This document shows, in pieces, positions 63,158 through 64,000 of a DNA stretch of 64,000 nt. Position 1 is the first letter of the stretch; the number at the start of each line of letters is the position of its first letter. Made by a program: the position numbers and the translations under genes. Source of the DNA: Spirosoma utsteinense (GTDB lineage Bacteria > Bacteroidota > Bacteroidia > Cytophagales > Spirosomataceae); contig NZ_VFIA01000013.1 of NCBI RefSeq assembly GCF_014282275.1, positions 1 through 64,000 of the forward strand, given 5' to 3'. The notes under the pieces were generated by a model. The model worked only from the letters and a program-made list of their open reading frames with translations, was not told the origin of the DNA and made no database searches.

Positions 63158-64000
63158 ATGAGGTTACCAAAACGTCTGATGATCATTACTACACTGATTT
63201 TGGCTGTAGCGGCCCTGTTACTTTATTTGTTCATGCAGCAGGACGTTTTCGGAGCCGATCCGGCTGACACTCGTCTGGCGCGTATCCACCAATCTAAAAA
63301 TTACCGGGATGGGGCCTTCCAGAACCTATCCCCCACCGCAGTAATGGCGAAGGGCGTTCCGGTTACGAGAATGGTGAGCGATTACCTGAACAAATCGAAG
63401 ATCAACACCCCGGCCGAGCCGTTACCCTCTGTCAAAACCAATCTGGCAACACTTTCTGACCGTGTTCCTACACTGGTCTGGTTCGGCCATTCTTCGTACC
63501 TGATCAAAGCGAATGGCCTTTCCTTTCTGATCGACCCGGTGTTTAGCGGTTATGCCTCGCCGGTTTCATTTTTTGGTGGCTCTTTTCCCGGATCGGATGT
63601 ATACAGCGTTGCCGATATGCCCGCTATCGACTTCCTGATTCTGTCCCATGATCATTACGACCACCTCGACTACACGACCATCGTTGCGTTGATTCCCAGG
63701 GTAAAAATGTTTTACACCGCTCTTGGCGTGGGGGCTCACCTCGAGCGCTGGGGCGTACCCGCCGACCGGATCGTGGAGTTTGACTGGTGGGAAGGGGGTG
63801 AAATAGCTCCCGGCGTTCGGTTAACCGCCACCCCAGCGCGGCACTTCTCGGGCCGTAGTCTGGCCCGTGGTCGAACCCTGTGGACATCGTACGTACTGAA
63901 ACTACCCGGCTACTCGCTTTATCTGGGTGGCGATTCGGGCTACGATACCCATTTCAAAGCCATTGGTGAAAAATACGGCCCCTTCGATCTGGCTATTCTG
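63158..64000 (+). CDS. Membrane-anchored metallo-beta-lactamase-fold hydrolase (partial)
   Basis: An open frame of 281 codons runs from ATG 63158 to the window edge and is cut there. The N-terminus MRLPKRLMIITTLILAVAAL is a membrane anchor or signal. The MBL core has VWFGHSSYLIKANG, FLIDPVF, the metal-binding LSHDHYDHLD, a second His in TPARHFSGR and the Asp in LYLGGDSGYD. This pattern matches the UlaG/NAPE-PLD-like branch, whose members cleave phosphodiester or lactone bonds. The C-terminus lies outside the window. Confidence 0.88.
   Translation, partial: MRLPKRLMIITTLILAVAALLLYLFMQQDVFGADPADTRLARIHQSKNYRDGAFQNLSPTAVMAKGVPVTRMVSDYLNKSKINTPAEPLPSVKTNLATLSDRVPTLVWFGHSSYLIKANGLSFLIDPVFSGYASPVSFFGGSFPGSDVYSVADMPAIDFLILSHDHYDHLDYTTIVALIPRVKMFYTALGVGAHLERWGVPADRIVEFDWWEGGEIAPGVRLTATPARHFSGRSLARGRTLWTSYVLKLPGYSLYLGGDSGYDTHFKAIGEKYGPFDLAIL

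Overview
The window looks like chromosome from a Bacteroidota bacterium of the order Cytophagales, probably close to Spirosoma. This is inferred from gene content, not from a search. The signs are a SusC/SusD pair, lipoproteins with Bacteroidota-style lipoboxes, start codons without strong Shine-Dalgarno sequences, several TAnnTTTG promoter elements, a GNAT-nitrilase fusion and a topoisomerase I with a lysine/alanine tail. Base composition is roughly balanced to slightly GC-rich by eye, except for a very A+T-rich gene at 92-940. No rRNA, tRNA, CRISPR array, phage or intact insertion sequence was recognised.

Layout. 1-2.5 kb: an A+T-rich orphan gene, a laminin-B-like lipoprotein and a short ribosome hibernation factor. 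2.9-7.6 kb: the most notable locus, a compact apparent operon of a multi-PAS histidine kinase, a photoactive yellow protein (PYP) homologue, a second PAS protein and a PYP-type 4-coumarate-CoA ligase; the last three overlap by 1-4 bases. 7.8-13.4 kb: a small hypothetical gene, an EamA-type transporter, a zinc alcohol dehydrogenase with a membrane-anchored SDR, an AT-hook-like protein and an XRE regulator. 13.5-24.8 kb: aconitase, a CHRD lipoprotein followed by a CHRD gene remnant, topA, a sirtuin, an S41 protease, an esterase and an endonuclease III homologue. 24.9-32.5 kb: two paralogous helix-hairpin-helix membrane proteins behind an OmpA-like protein, a large unidentified secreted protein, threonine aldolase, the GNAT-nitrilase and a DUF2809 protein. 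32.6-40.7 kb: an Rrf2 regulator and NAD(P)-binding protein sharing an operator-like dyad, a glycerophosphodiesterase, an LLM oxidoreductase, leuS and a subtilase. 40.7-46.7 kb: a nested palindromic element, a SusCD pair and a DUF819 membrane protein. 46.8-54.1 kb: a sulfur assimilation operon (TauE-like, metZ, Gfo/Idh, cysH, cysD, a PIN toxin-antitoxin pair, cysN). 54.2-58.1 kb: a three-subunit PaoABC-like molybdenum aldehyde oxidoreductase. 58.3-64 kb: treZ, a VOC protein, an SDR lacking its usual Tyr, folE with a 6-pyruvoyl-tetrahydropterin synthase homologue, and the start of a membrane-anchored metallo-beta-lactamase-fold hydrolase.

How genes work together. The PYP locus carries the apoprotein, its chromophore-activating ligase and two candidate signalling partners, but no tyrosine ammonia-lyase, so p-coumarate must come from elsewhere in the genome or from the environment. 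The sulfur operon encodes sulfate to APS (cysDN), APS to sulfite (a CysH with iron-sulfur cysteines, so no APS kinase is needed) and sulfide into homocysteine (metZ); sulfite reductase is not in the window. Many transcription units end in unusually long, perfect or near-perfect hairpins of 20-36 bp stems, several without a U-tract.
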